Below are positions 17,528 to 26,336 of a DNA stretch of 64,000 nt, in pieces. The DNA comes from an uncultured Clostridia bacterium (GTDB lineage Bacteria > Bacillota > Clostridia > Oscillospirales > Ruminococcaceae). Position numbers and translations under genes: made by a program. Each line of letters opens with the position of its first letter. The first letter of the stretch is position 1. The DNA lies in NCBI GenBank assembly GCA_944382875.1, contig CALWNQ010000009.1, positions 1 to 64,000 of the forward strand, read 5' to 3'. A model generated the notes under the pieces. The model had not been told where the DNA came from. It saw nothing but the letters and a program-made list of their open reading frames with translations, and did not search any database.

Positions 17528-18757
17528 TTACTCCACCGCTTTACGGAGGATCGAACCGGCTTCCACCGGCTGTTCACAGGGAAAAGAAAACGGCGCGTTC
17601 GCATAACGGGTGTCGGGCATCTCCTCCCCCTCCGCATTATATAAGCGCAAAACGGTTACCTGCTGCGGTTTCTTTCCGGGTTGAAGCAGTTCCAGCGTGT
17701 CACCCGCATAAAACTTGTTTTTCTGGGTGCAAAAAGCTGTTCCATCTTCCCATCGGTCAACCATCGCTACAATATCCCATTCCCGGATATATCCGCCGTT
17801 GTCATAACGCTGTCCCTGTTCCGGACGGCCGTAATAAAATCCGGTAGAATAATCCCGATGGCTCACCTTACGGACTTCCTCCGAAAGCCAATCCGGACAG
17901 TGCCATCCATCCGGATGCGCCAGGAAATCATCCAGTGCAATCCGGTAGGCATTGGTCACCACGGATACATAATAGGAAGATTTAGCCCGGCCTTCGATCT
18001 TTAAGGAAGTTACACCTGCTTCAACCAGCTCATCCAGATGTTCCATCATACATAAATCCTTGGCATTCAGGATATAGCTGCCGGTATCATCTTCAAAGAT
18101 GGGAAAATACTGTCCCGGCCGCTTTTCTTCTACCAGACGATAATTCCACCGGCAAGGCTGTGCGCATTGACCACGATTGGCGTCGCGTGCCGCCATATAA
18201 TTGGAAAGCAGGCACCGGCCTGAAAATGACATGCACATTGCGCCGTGCACAAATACCTCCAGTTCCAAATCAGACGGCGTCCGGCGCCGAATTTCCCGGA
18301 TCTCCTCCAGGGTAAGCTCCCTTGCCAGCACCACACGTTTTGCACCCAACCGATAGTACTCCAATGCAGCTCGCCAGTTGACAATGCCAGTTTGGGTGGA
18401 GATATGGATTTCGGCACCGGGAAGCGTTTCTTTGACCAATGCCAACACACCGATATCGGTTACTATAAAAGCATCCACCCCAGCTGCTCCCGCTTCCGCC
18501 AGAAAAGCGGGCAGCCGGTCGATTTCCTCATTCCGCGGCAGTGTATTGCAGGTAAGATATACCCTTACTCCATGCTCATGTGCAAATGCAATTGCTTTTC
18601 TCAAAAGCTCCGGCCCGAAATTTGCGGAAGCTGCCCGCATTCCAAACTCGGTAGAACCCAAATAAACTGCATCCGCGCCATAACGCACCGCAGCTTGCAA
18701 CCGTTCAAAATCACCAACCGGCGCAAGAAGTTCCGGTCTTTCTTCTAAATTTAGCAT
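17528..18757 (-). CDS. Peptidase U32-family protein, TrhP-like tRNA hydroxylation enzyme
   Basis: 409 aa. U32 landmarks are ELLAPVGD at the N-terminus, ADAVYLG, the region EVFVHGAMCMSFSGRCLLS and the cysteine cluster CMSFSGRC...RGQCAQPCRW that in this family binds an Fe-S cluster, followed by LKIEGRAKS. Characterised members TrhP (YegQ) and RlhA hydroxylate RNA using prephenate; the Firmicute members YrrN/YrrO make 5-hydroxyuridine at tRNA position 34. It sits 34 nt after mltG, as in B. subtilis, where mltG (yrrL) leads yrrM-yrrN-yrrO. The methyltransferase gene yrrM/trmR and the second U32 gene are absent here. Confidence 0.88.
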   Translation of the reverse strand: MLNLEERPELLAPVGDFERLQAAVRYGADAVYLGSTEFGMRAASANFGPELLRKAIAFAHEHGVRVYLTCNTLPRNEEIDRLPAFLAEAGAAGVDAFIVTDIGVLALVKETLPGAEIHISTQTGIVNWRAALEYYRLGAKRVVLARELTLEEIREIRRRTPSDLELEVFVHGAMCMSFSGRCLLSNYMAARDANRGQCAQPCRWNYRLVEEKRPGQYFPIFEDDTGSYILNAKDLCMMEHLDELVEAGVTSLKIEGRAKSSYYVSVVTNAYRIALDDFLAHPDGWHCPDWLSEEVRKVSHRDYSTGFYYGRPEQGQRYDNGGYIREWDIVAMVDRWEDGTAFCTQKNKFYAGDTLELLQPGKKPQQVTVLRLYNAEGEEMPDTRYANAPFSFPCEQPVEAGSILRKAVE

Positions 18758-18791
18758 AAATTCTATGCCTTTCCTTGTTGTATTTGTAAAA

Positions 18792-20111
18792 TTATTTCAA
18801 ATTTGCTTTTGCAAGATTCTGCTCATGCTCAGCCAATGTTTCTGCATAATAGAATTGCTTGGTCTTCAGATTACTGCAGAAATAATAATAATTGGTCTCA
18901 GCCGGATTCAAAGCAGCGTTGATCGCGGCAAGTCCCGGATTGTTGATTGGTCCCGGCGGCAGTCCATTCCCTTCGTAGGTATTGTAAGCATCCGCAATCT
19001 TTTGGCCTTCGATGCCAAGCTCCGACTCAATCTCCTCACTTGCATACTTCCGAGTGGGATCTGCCTGCAGCTTGGGATATTCCGAAGGATTATTCAAACG
19101 GTTATGATATACCGAAGATACCAACACCATATTTTCTTCATCGGGCGCTTCCGCCTGGATGATCGACGCCAGTGTCAGAAGCTCATGCAAAGTCATTCCC
19201 TGTTCCTCAGCCTGTGCAATCATGCTGTTTGTAACCTTGCGGGTAAAATTGTCCATCATTTTTTGGATAACATTCAGCGCATTGTCATTCTCATAAAATT
19301 CATAGGTATCCGGGAAAAGATAGCCTTCCAATTTTCGGAAAAGGAGTGGATCATTTGGAATATCGTCGATAAATGCATAATCAAAGTCCGTATTTTCCAA
19401 GCTATTCAGAAAATCATTTGCGGAACAGACATTATTTTCTTCCATCAATGCCGCTACCTGAGAAAGAGTCAACCCTTCCGGTATGGTAACTGTTACGGTT
19501 TTTGCCGGTTGCTCACTCTTTTCAATGGCGTGCATCAGCGAGGTATATCCCATATTCGTATTCAACACATATGTGCCCTCTGCTACTTCGCCCATATTTT
19601 CATACTTTGCGACAATAGCGAACATCCATGGATATTCGATCAGCCCGTTTTCTTTGAAAATTTCTCCAATTTCCTTGGCGGTTGCATCAGCTGGGATTGT
19701 CACCTGTACAGCTTTATCCGGACGTGATACTGCCAATACATCTCCGACTGCACGCAAACAGAACACAGCGGCCACAGCACATACAGCCAGTGAAATGGCA
19801 ACATAAAGAATGGATTGGCCAATTCCTACCCGCACCGTTTTTTTCTTTTTTCTCTTGTGACTTTTCGGAGTATTGGTATTCATCGGCCGGGATGCCTGTT
19901 TTACAGAACTGGTTCCCTTTGAAGGCGTTGCAGTTTTTTTCCGGGGAACAGTTGGCTTTTGTGCAGGCGGCGTAGACTGTGCGATAAAAGTGCCTGTCGG
20001 AGGCTCTTCCGCCGGCGGATCCGCATGCGCTGCTGATTCCGCTTCCTGTTCCGAGCGAATATCGTCAAGCAGCTCATCCACCCAATCCTTGTTGTTATTT
20101 TGCTGATCCAT
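18792..20111 (-). CDS. mltG: Endolytic murein transglycosylase MltG
   Basis: 439 aa. A charged, proline-rich cytosolic region (1-105) precedes one transmembrane helix (about 110-132), a LysM-like region (about 140-260) and the YceG catalytic domain. The catalytic Glu lies in TLASIIQAEAPDEEN; VYHNRLN, LQADPT and NTYEGNGLPPGPI are family motifs. The enzyme cuts nascent glycan strands at the outer face of the membrane and sets their length. The ORF start overlaps the end of the cyclo-ligase gene by 17 nt. A second, secreted MltG with wall-binding repeats is encoded at 29285-30640. Confidence 0.95.
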   Translation of the reverse strand: MDQQNNNKDWVDELLDDIRSEQEAESAAHADPPAEEPPTGTFIAQSTPPAQKPTVPRKKTATPSKGTSSVKQASRPMNTNTPKSHKRKKKKTVRVGIGQSILYVAISLAVCAVAAVFCLRAVGDVLAVSRPDKAVQVTIPADATAKEIGEIFKENGLIEYPWMFAIVAKYENMGEVAEGTYVLNTNMGYTSLMHAIEKSEQPAKTVTVTIPEGLTLSQVAALMEENNVCSANDFLNSLENTDFDYAFIDDIPNDPLLFRKLEGYLFPDTYEFYENDNALNVIQKMMDNFTRKVTNSMIAQAEEQGMTLHELLTLASIIQAEAPDEENMVLVSSVYHNRLNNPSEYPKLQADPTRKYASEEIESELGIEGQKIADAYNTYEGNGLPPGPINNPGLAAINAALNPAETNYYYFCSNLKTKQFYYAETLAEHEQNLAKANLK

Positions 20112-20772
20112 GCGAATCTCCTTCCTTTCGGAAAGTCCGCCGATGCCGCATCGGGCGCTTCTGCGGTCCGACAGGAGGCGAAAATCTTTTCACAAATTTT
20201 TCAGTAACCAAAACACTCACCATTTTATCATATCTGCCGTGGGGCAGCACCGGTTTCAGGCAGGCATTGTAACATACGCCCACATTCTTTCCGTGATAAC
20301 GAGAAAGAAAACGGTCATAATAGCCCTTTCCATATCCCAAACGGTACCCGCATAGGTCAAAAGCAAGTCCCGGCAAGATGCAGACAGAATTCGGAAAGGA
20401 ATCGAGAACGATCTGTTTTTCGGGATCCGGTTCCAAAACGCCAAAGCTACCCGGAGCAAGATCGGAAAGTGATGTGATCTCACAAAAAAGCATCTCAATT
20501 TTTCCCGGCACACAATATGGTACTGCTACCCTTTTGCCATCGGAAAGCGCACGACAGATCAAAGCATGAGTATCCACCTCGATCGCCGTGGATACATAGG
20601 TAAGCACCAACTTGGCATTCCGATATTCCGGCAATGCAACAAGTTTTGATAAGACAGCGGTATCCTTTTTTTCTTTTTCAGCGGGAAGAAAACTACGCCG
20701 AATTTCTTTCATCCGATCACGCAGCTCCCGTTTTATCTGTCGGATATCCGGCCTGGTTGTTATCCCTGCCAT
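20095..20772 (-). CDS. 5-formyltetrahydrofolate cyclo-ligase
   Basis: 225 aa. Start at the ATG at 20772, overlapping the DJ-1 stop by a few codons. It converts 5-formyl-THF plus ATP to 5,10-methenyl-THF. Key residues are the basic N-terminal segment IKRELRDRM, YVSTAIEVDT and the signature GYGKGYYDRFL (about 160). The C-terminus carries about 20 extra basic residues (QKRPMRHRRTFRK) unusual for the family, which overlap the mltG start. Folate work alongside tmk and the ThyX-like gene fits one-carbon and dTMP metabolism. Confidence 0.92.
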   Translation of the reverse strand: MAGITTRPDIRQIKRELRDRMKEIRRSFLPAEKEKKDTAVLSKLVALPEYRNAKLVLTYVSTAIEVDTHALICRALSDGKRVAVPYCVPGKIEMLFCEITSLSDLAPGSFGVLEPDPEKQIVLDSFPNSVCILPGLAFDLCGYRLGYGKGYYDRFLSRYHGKNVGVCYNACLKPVLPHGRYDKMVSVLVTEKFVKRFSPPVGPQKRPMRHRRTFRKEGDSHGSAK

Positions 20773-21302
20773 TGCACCCCCGCTTTCAGCTTCATCGCTT
20801 CCGCACGGGAGCAAAGCGCTTCGGCCAATGCAAAGGCAAACTGAGAAGCAGTCCCCGCACCACGTGATGTAATGATCTTACCGTCGCATACTACAGGTTC
20901 CTTCTGGAATTCAGCCCCTTTCAGTTCCTGCTCAAAACCGGGGAAACAGGTAGCTTTTTTGCCATTTAAAAGGCCCATATGCCCCAAAATGGAGGGCGCT
21001 GCACAAATGGCACCAATCCATTTTCCGTTTTCAGCACACCAGCGGACTGTTTTCTGTACGACTTCACTGGCTTCCAGGTTCAGCGTGCCTGGCATACCGC
21101 CTGGCAGGATAACCGCATCCGCCAGTTCGGGACGAACCTCTTCTGCGGTCATATCGCACGCAACTGGGATTTTATGGGAGCCCACAGAAACAGGGCCGCT
21201 GACGCCCACAGTACGGACGTCCAACCCGCAACGGCGCAGAAAGTCAATCGGAGTGATCGCTTCTACTTCTTCAAACCCATTGGCCAGAAAAACATAAATC
21301 AT
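20760..21302 (-). CDS. DJ-1/PfpI-family protein
   Basis: 180 aa, the usual length. Family features are the early Glu in NGFEEVEAITPIDFLRR, DAVILPGGMPGT, and the nucleophile elbow IGAICAAPSILG with its Cys (about 105), then GAGTASQFAFALAE. Members act as glyoxalases, chaperones or protein/nucleotide repair factors against reactive carbonyls; the exact role is debated. It is translationally linked to the cyclo-ligase gene downstream. Confidence 0.92.
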   Translation of the reverse strand: MIYVFLANGFEEVEAITPIDFLRRCGLDVRTVGVSGPVSVGSHKIPVACDMTAEEVRPELADAVILPGGMPGTLNLEASEVVQKTVRWCAENGKWIGAICAAPSILGHMGLLNGKKATCFPGFEQELKGAEFQKEPVVCDGKIITSRGAGTASQFAFALAEALCSRAEAMKLKAGVQWQG

Positions 21303-21324
21303 TTAATATCCTTCTTTCTATTAA

Positions 21325-22161
21325 TTAATCTAACATTAATGACATATAAAATGGTGGTTGAAAATCGTGTGCAAGCGGCGCATCCGGATAAATCAAACTC
21401 CGCCCCATCCCGTATGGAATCCGTTTTGCTCCTGGAAAAGGCTGGGGACTCCGGATTCTGGCGCGCTGCTTTTCCAGATAAGATAAAACCGCTGCCGCGG
21501 CTTCCAGAGGGCTGCTGCCGCTGTACTCCCGAATCAGCACCGTTTCATCTTCCAGCTGAGAATACGCGGCATACTCCTTTCTTCCTTTTCCATTCAGCAA
21601 TAAAACACCGCCTGAAAAATGTCGGAGTTCTTCGTATATATACCGGAGTTCCCACTCCGGATGAAACACCGCATTTTCCATCTCGGAAAGATACGCGCCG
21701 CGCATCCGGGAAAACTCTCCAAAGTTGCAGGCGGAAACTGCAATCCCCGGATTCCCTGTGGCCTGTGCTTCGCCCTCCCAGAGAAAAAATTCAGCGTGGT
21801 AACCAAGTTTTTCATACATGGCAAACAAGGGAAGCTCCGCCGGAATCAGCACCGTAAACTTCCGGCCGCGGTCTGTAAGAATCCTTTTGGCAGCGTTGTC
21901 CAGCTTCCGCATGAAACCCTGGTGGCGAAACTCCGGCAAGGTTGCCACCGCATAGATATAGCTGCCCGGTTGGCCTTCCATCGTCACATCCATCATAGTC
22001 ATCATGGAAACTGGAATATCCCGCTCCCGCCAGACCAGTGTTTCCTCCGGCCGGAACCGTTTTTCAAAATAAAAGTCCAAATACTCCTGCGGCCCGCCGA
22101 AACATGCCATCCAAATTGCTTCTAGTGCCGCACGGTCACTTTCCCGCGCAAGAGAAACCAT
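21325..22161 (-). CDS. GNAT-family N-acetyltransferase
   Basis: 278 aa with AGGAGG 5 nt before the start. The N-terminal GNAT fold includes the acetyl-CoA-binding stretch YAVATLPEFRHQGFMRKL (about 70-88) and a typical MYEKLGYH motif. The C-terminal half is longer than in single-domain GNATs and recalls Eis-like two-domain enzymes. The substrate is unknown. It lies 9 nt downstream of the DUF2156 gene. Confidence 0.85.
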   Translation of the reverse strand: MVSLARESDRAALEAIWMACFGGPQEYLDFYFEKRFRPEETLVWRERDIPVSMMTMMDVTMEGQPGSYIYAVATLPEFRHQGFMRKLDNAAKRILTDRGRKFTVLIPAELPLFAMYEKLGYHAEFFLWEGEAQATGNPGIAVSACNFGEFSRMRGAYLSEMENAVFHPEWELRYIYEELRHFSGGVLLLNGKGRKEYAAYSQLEDETVLIREYSGSSPLEAAAAVLSYLEKQRARIRSPQPFPGAKRIPYGMGRSLIYPDAPLAHDFQPPFYMSLMLD

Positions 22162-22170
22162 GCTGTCCTC

Positions 22171-23058
22171 CTAAATTAAAAATTCAATCTGGTAATCCTC
22201 CAAAAGTGTAACAGGATCATAGGACAGTTTTGCTTTTCGCAGACCTTCCGAACCGGTATCGTCTTCCCGGTTGACAAAGGCATAGCCCTCCATCTCATGT
22301 TCTACAAACTGCTGATTGATAAGCGGATAGGCACCCTCCACATCCGAAAAAGCTTTTTCGATATGAACGATATAGGTGTTGGAATTGAGTGGCTCTCCGA
22401 TGGTATAAGCAACCAGCTTTCCATCCAACCGGATGCATCCCCCCGCAAAGCCAAGGTCCGAAAAGTGCCGGAAAGCCTGCCGTACCGCACAGCTTTCTTC
22501 GTGCGCAGAACCTTCCGCACAACGGTTATTCTGATGGCACCACTGCTTTTGCATCTCCATACATTCGGAAAGATTCTGGGGAGTAATCGGTTCATACACC
22601 CAATCCCGCTTTTTGATGCGGTTGACATAATTGCGTTTTGGCTGCAGTTTTTTTCCAGCCAGTGTGCGAAGTCGCTCCCGATCATAGATATAATCAAATG
22701 TGTCCCGGTTGGAGGTGATTTTCAGCTCATCCGGGTAAAGAGTTTCCAACAGCGCTTTGTCCTGCTCCGGCACCCACGCCATTCGGAGTGGGCAACCTGC
22801 CTCCCTGCACCATTCCCGCAAAAGCGCAATGGCTTCCGCCAGATTGCCCTTTCCGATTGGACACATAAAGACATAATTCCCCGGCTTTCCGGATTTCACA
22901 AATAAAAAACCGTTTTGTTCACAAATTTCCGCTCCATAGGATTTCCGCCAAATAAAAAGATTTCCAAAACTGTACTGATCGCCCGGATAATCTTTCTCCC
23001 GCAAATAACGGTTGACCATCTCCCGGTGATGCAGTGCAATAGGTTCAAATTGCAGCAT
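22171..23058 (-). CDS. DUF2156-family protein (GNAT-fold, lysyl-PG synthetase C-domain-like)
   Basis: 295 aa from an ATG preceded by GGAG. The fold is that of the aminoacyl-transfer domain of MprF-type proteins: DQYSFGNLFIWRKSYG near the N-terminus, GKKLQPKRNYVNRIKK centrally and SYDPVTLLEDYQIEF at the end. There are no transmembrane helices, so unlike MprF it is a soluble enzyme. Such stand-alone proteins are common in Clostridia and their acceptor is unknown. It lies between tmk and a GNAT gene in a tight operon. Confidence 0.85.
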   Translation of the reverse strand: MLQFEPIALHHREMVNRYLREKDYPGDQYSFGNLFIWRKSYGAEICEQNGFLFVKSGKPGNYVFMCPIGKGNLAEAIALLREWCREAGCPLRMAWVPEQDKALLETLYPDELKITSNRDTFDYIYDRERLRTLAGKKLQPKRNYVNRIKKRDWVYEPITPQNLSECMEMQKQWCHQNNRCAEGSAHEESCAVRQAFRHFSDLGFAGGCIRLDGKLVAYTIGEPLNSNTYIVHIEKAFSDVEGAYPLINQQFVEHEMEGYAFVNREDDTGSEGLRKAKLSYDPVTLLEDYQIEFLI

Positions 23059-23068
23059 AAATTCTCCT

Positions 23069-23737
23069 TTATTGCTGTTTTGCGCAGATGATATCCACAA
23101 TTTTTCGTGTAATCACGGCTGTATCCAACGGATTTTCCCCGTCATCGCAGCGGATTACTTCCCAATTCTCTGCCTTTGCGGCAAAAAATGCCGTCTTTTG
23201 GCAGCGCGCCAAATAGGCACGGTTTTTTTCGTGAATATCCTCTTTTCCGGCATCCCCATGGTAACGAGAAAGGATCAGCCGGTCGGCAACCTCCCGCTTC
23301 ATATCGAGAAAAATCACCCGATCCGGCCGGGGAAGCCCCAGCTTTTCGTATTCAAAATCATCCAGCCATTTCAGGTAGCCTGGCCACGCATCTTCCGGCA
23401 ATTTTCCCATCTGATGGATGGCGTTTGAGCTGACATATCGGGTGGCCAATATCAACGCACCGTTTTCATAATCCTTTTTCCAGAATTTCTGATAGCTTGC
23501 ATAACGATCCACCGCGTAAAAACTCGAAGCCGCATAGGCATTTACACCCGCAGGATCGGCAGAAAACTCGCCCGCCAGATACATCCGCACCAGCGCCGAG
23601 GACGGCTGATCATAATCCGGAAAGGAAATCACCTTGACAGAGTATCCAGCCTTTTCCAACTCGGAAGCGACGAGCGGTGTTTGGGTAGATTTCCCGCAGC
23701 CGTCCAGCCCATCCAAAACAATCAATTTCCCGGCCAC
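23069..23737 (-). CDS. tmk: Thymidylate kinase
   Basis: 222 aa from a GTG at 23737, which is 7 nt from GGAGG; an in-frame GTG two codons earlier is too close. It phosphorylates dTMP to dTDP. The P-loop is DGLDGCGKST (about 8-17), the substrate motif DRYASY (about 90) and the lid SRYHGDAGKEDIHEKN. The gene starts 2 nt after the stop of the ThyX-like gene, so the two are coupled. Confidence 0.93.
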   Translation of the reverse strand: MAGKLIVLDGLDGCGKSTQTPLVASELEKAGYSVKVISFPDYDQPSSALVRMYLAGEFSADPAGVNAYAASSFYAVDRYASYQKFWKKDYENGALILATRYVSSNAIHQMGKLPEDAWPGYLKWLDDFEYEKLGLPRPDRVIFLDMKREVADRLILSRYHGDAGKEDIHEKNRAYLARCQKTAFFAAKAENWEVIRCDDGENPLDTAVITRKIVDIICAKQQ

Positions 23738-23739
23738 AC

Positions 23740-24360
23740 TCACTCCTCCATCACGATCAGATCCGCTGCATATGGCAGATGCTCTATCCAATGGCAGAGG
23801 ACGTGCCATTCATCCAATTTGTGGTTCTTGCGGGCATGATAGATGTTGATCAGATTCTCATAATTCAGGGTACAAGTGCGCATCTGGTTATAACTGGACG
23901 GCAAAAACTGGATCATGTCATACCAAACTGATTTATCTTTAGTATCCACAAAACGGAGCCGAAGCTCCTCCAGCCATGAAATAACTGCATCCATTTTTTC
24001 CAGAGTTGCTTCACTCATCTGATCGATGCTGAAATCCTCCCGGCAAAACGGTTTGGAGTGAATTTTGTGCATGGTGCTGGTCGAATTGGCAACTGTTCCA
24101 ACTTTATAAGTGTCAAATTCCTTCCACCAATAAAGCGGTGCTGTAATATCCACCGAAACGAAGATCTGCCGCAGATATTTGCGGTGATCGCTCCCGGCCC
24201 GCGCCAACCTGCGCGCTAACCCCAAATCATTGGGACCAAGCTCGCAGCTTCCATCCGAAAGTAGAACGCTATCCATTCTGTCCCAGCTGTTCATCGGATT
24301 GCGAGCACCGCGGATTGCGTTGTATATATTCATGACATTGGTGTTCCGTACCGTCAGCAT
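23740..24360 (-). CDS. ThyX-like protein of uncertain activity
   Basis: 206 aa. The stretch SDHRKYLRQIFVSVDI, then APLYWWKEFDTYKVGTVANS with following TSTMHKIH, has the spacing of the core of flavin-dependent thymidylate synthases, where the family has R-H-R-x7-S. That motif is not conserved here (TYKVGTVANS). The gene is the promoter-proximal member of the operon and is directly coupled to tmk, which supports a link to dTMP. I infer a divergent ThyX homologue; an unrelated phage-type protein is possible. AAAGGG sits 7 nt before the chosen ATG. Confidence 0.5.
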   Translation of the reverse strand: MLTVRNTNVMNIYNAIRGARNPMNSWDRMDSVLLSDGSCELGPNDLGLARRLARAGSDHRKYLRQIFVSVDITAPLYWWKEFDTYKVGTVANSTSTMHKIHSKPFCREDFSIDQMSEATLEKMDAVISWLEELRLRFVDTKDKSVWYDMIQFLPSSYNQMRTCTLNYENLINIYHARKNHKLDEWHVLCHWIEHLPYAADLIVMEE

Positions 24361-24391
24361 AACATAACCCTTTCGCTTTATAATCTCTTAT

Positions 24392-24420
24392 ATTGTACCA
24401 CAATCCCCGCCTTTTTACAA
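24392..24420 (-). promoter_or_regulatory. Promoter of the nine-gene operon
   Basis: On the minus strand TTGTAA (24415-24420) and TACAAT (24392-24397) are separated by 17 nt. Confidence 0.65.
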
Positions 24421-24468
24421 CAAGGTTTTCATAATCCAGCTCAATTTTAGATTTTGATAAAAAGAGGC

Positions 24469-24497
24469 TTGACAAATCCCTTAAGGTTTGCTATAAT
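24469..24497 (+). promoter_or_regulatory. tRNA-Thr promoter
   Basis: Perfect consensus TTGACA and TATAAT with a 17-nt spacer, ending 23 nt before the tRNA. Confidence 0.9.
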
Positions 24498-24520
24498 ATA
24501 GAAGCTGTCACAAAACAGAT

Positions 24521-24596
24521 GCTGATATGGCTCAGTAGGCAGAGCACGTCCTTGGTAAGGACGAGGTCACCAGTTCGAATCTGGTTATCAGCTCCA
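24521..24596 (+). tRNA. tRNA-Thr (anticodon GGT)
   Basis: The acceptor stem GCTGATA pairs with TATCAGC, followed by discriminator T and an encoded CCA. The D arm is GCTC/GAGC. The anticodon stem CGTCC/GGACG carries loop TTGGTAA with anticodon GGT, and the T arm is ACCAG-TTCGAAT-CTGGT. It reads ACC and ACU. It is a single-gene unit with a consensus promoter and a terminator directly downstream. Confidence 0.96.
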
Positions 24597-24629
24597 AAAG
24601 ACCTGAAACACTTTGTTTCAGGTCTTTTT
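24597..24629 (+). terminator. tRNA-Thr terminator
   Basis: A 13-bp perfect stem (AAAGACCTGAAAC type) with a 5-nt loop runs into a T tract. Confidence 0.9.
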
Positions 24630-24661
24630 ATATTTATTACGATAAGCAAATTCATAAAAAT

Positions 24662-24687
24662 AAACCGTCCGCAAAAGCGGACGGTTT
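24662..24687 (-). terminator. glyS terminator
   Basis: An 11-bp perfect stem (ACCGTCCGC/GCGGACGGT core) with loop AAAA is followed by TTTATTTTTAT on the minus strand. Confidence 0.85.
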
Positions 24688-24693
24688 TCTTAT

Positions 24694-26070
24694 TTAGAAT
24701 ACCAAATGCTTCTCAATATAGGCGCGAAGCTCACCGATCGGCATACGAATCTGTTCCATGGTATCGCGGTCACGCACAGTAACGCAGCCGTCATTTTCGG
24801 AATCAAAATCGTAGGTAATGCAGAACGGAGTACCAATTTCGTCTTCACGGCGATAACGCTTGCCGATTGCGCCGGTCTCATCAAAGTCTACCATAAAGTA
24901 TTTGGACAACTCCGTATAAATCTCGGAGGCTTTCTCGGACAGCTTTTTGGAGAGCGGCAGCACAGCAGCTTTGAAAGGAGCCAGTGCGGGATGCAGATGC
25001 ATCACAGTACGCTCAGTACCATCTTCAAGCTGTTCGATGTCAAACGCTTCACAGAGGAAAGCTAACGCAACGCGGTCAGCACCCAGCGAAGGTTCTACAA
25101 CATAAGGGATATAACGTTCGTTGGTTTCCTGATCAAAGTAGTCAAGGCTCTTGCCGCTCGCTTCCTGATGACGGCCAAGGTCGTAATCGGTACGGTCAGC
25201 AATTCCCCACAGCTCACCCCAGCCAAACGGGAAGAGATATTCGATGTCGGTGGTCGCTTTGGAATAGAACGAGAGTTCTTCCTTCTCATGGTCACGAAGA
25301 CGCATGTTCTCTTCTTTCATGCCAAGCTTCAGCAGCCAATTTTTGCATGTTTCTTTCCAGTAATGGAACCATTCCAGATCGGTGTCAGGCTTGCAGAAGA
25401 ACTCGCACTCCATCTGCTCAAATTCACGGGTACGGAAAGTAAAGTTGCCGGGGGTGATCTCATTGCGGAAGGATTTACCGATCTGACAGATACCAAACGG
25501 GAGTTTTTTGCGGGTTGTGCGCTGGACATTCGCAAAGTTAACGAAAATGCCCTGTGCGGTTTCGGGACGGAGGTAAACCTCGCTCTTGGCATCTTCGGTA
25601 ACACCGATAAAGGTTTTGAACATCAGGTTAAATTTGCGGATATCGGTGAAATTCTTGCTGCCGCAAGCAGGACAGGCAATGCCGTTCTCCTTAATATAAT
25701 CGCTCATCTGCTCAAAGGTCATACCTTCGGCATGTCCGCCGTTATCCTCAATCAGTTTATCGGCGCGATAACGTGCTTTACAGTCCTTGCAGTCCATCAA
25801 CGGATCGGAAAAGCCGCCGACATGGCCGGAAGTTACCCAGGTCTGTGGATTCATAATGATTGCAGAATCCAATCCGACATTATAAGGGGATTCCTGTACA
25901 AATTTCTGCCACCAAGCCTTTTTGACATTATTTTTAAACTCTACTCCAAGTGGGCCGTAATCCCAGGAGTTTGCCAAACCGCCATAAACTTCGCTGCCAG
26001 GATAAACAAATCCGCGGCCTTTGCAAAGGTTTATAATCTGATCCATGGTTTTCTGTTCATTTTTCAACAT
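24694..26070 (-). CDS. glyS: Glycyl-tRNA synthetase (alpha2 type)
   Basis: 458 aa from an ATG with GGAAGGG upstream. It is a class II synthetase of the homodimeric type. Motifs seen are [20 protein letters not shown] at the N-terminus, [12 protein letters not shown] (about 155), [16 protein letters not shown] (motif 2, about 175-190), [14 protein letters not shown], and [15 protein letters not shown] (motif 3, about 335). A C-terminal anticodon-binding domain follows. A pair of CxxC elements (C-K-D-C and C-P-A-C, about 92-140) marks the zinc-like insertion. It is a single gene with its own promoter. I see no T-box leader in the short upstream region. Confidence 0.96.
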   Translation of the reverse strand: MLKNEQKTMDQIINLCKGRGFVYPGSEVYGGLANSWDYGPLGVEFKNNVKKAWWQKFVQESPYNVGLDSAIIMNPQTWVTSGHVGGFSDPLMDCKDCKARYRADKLIEDNGGHAEGMTFEQMSDYIKENGIACPACGSKNFTDIRKFNLMFKTFIGVTEDAKSEVYLRPETAQGIFVNFANVQRTTRKKLPFGICQIGKSFRNEITPGNFTFRTREFEQMECEFFCKPDTDLEWFHYWKETCKNWLLKLGMKEENMRLRDHEKEELSFYSKATTDIEYLFPFGWGELWGIADRTDYDLGRHQEASGKSLDYFDQETNERYIPYVVEPSLGADRVALAFLCEAFDIEQLEDGTERTVMHLHPALAPFKAAVLPLSKKLSEKASEIYTELSKYFMVDFDETGAIGKRYRREDEIGTPFCITYDFDSENDGCVTVRDRDTMEQIRMPIGELRAYIEKHLVF

Positions 26071-26126
26071 GAATAGTTCCCTTCCTTTTTTACAGGCAAA
26101 AAACCTGCTTCTGTCCATATAGTATT

Positions 26127-26155
26127 ATTGTAATAAAATCCCCCCGCAAAGTCAA
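26127..26155 (-). promoter_or_regulatory. glyS promoter
   Basis: On the minus strand TTGACT (26150-26155) and TACAAT (26127-26132) are separated by 17 nt. Confidence 0.7.
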
Positions 26156-26196
26156 GACTTTCTCCGATTCTTTCCTATCGAAATCAAGAGAATCTC

Positions 26197-26225
26197 TTTA
26201 CCTGTAGCCGATTTTATGGTATACT
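26197..26225 (+). promoter_or_regulatory. Promoter of the LRR surface protein gene
   Basis: TTTACC and TATACT are separated by 17 nt. The 5' leader of about 105 nt holds no structure that I can recognise. Confidence 0.55.
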
Positions 26226-26336
26226 GATTGTAATTACAAAAAATCAGCGCTTAGCTTTAGTTGATTTTGTAAAATTTCCCGGAGCACGCAACAAACCGCC
26301 CCGCTTTCCGCACTGGATATATGGAGGGATTTTACC

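Noticed and set aside
26071-26336. Possible T-box or other riboswitch before glyS or the LRR gene
   Set aside because: The glyS leader is only about 55 nt and I find no T-box core; the LRR leader shows no conserved riboswitch element.
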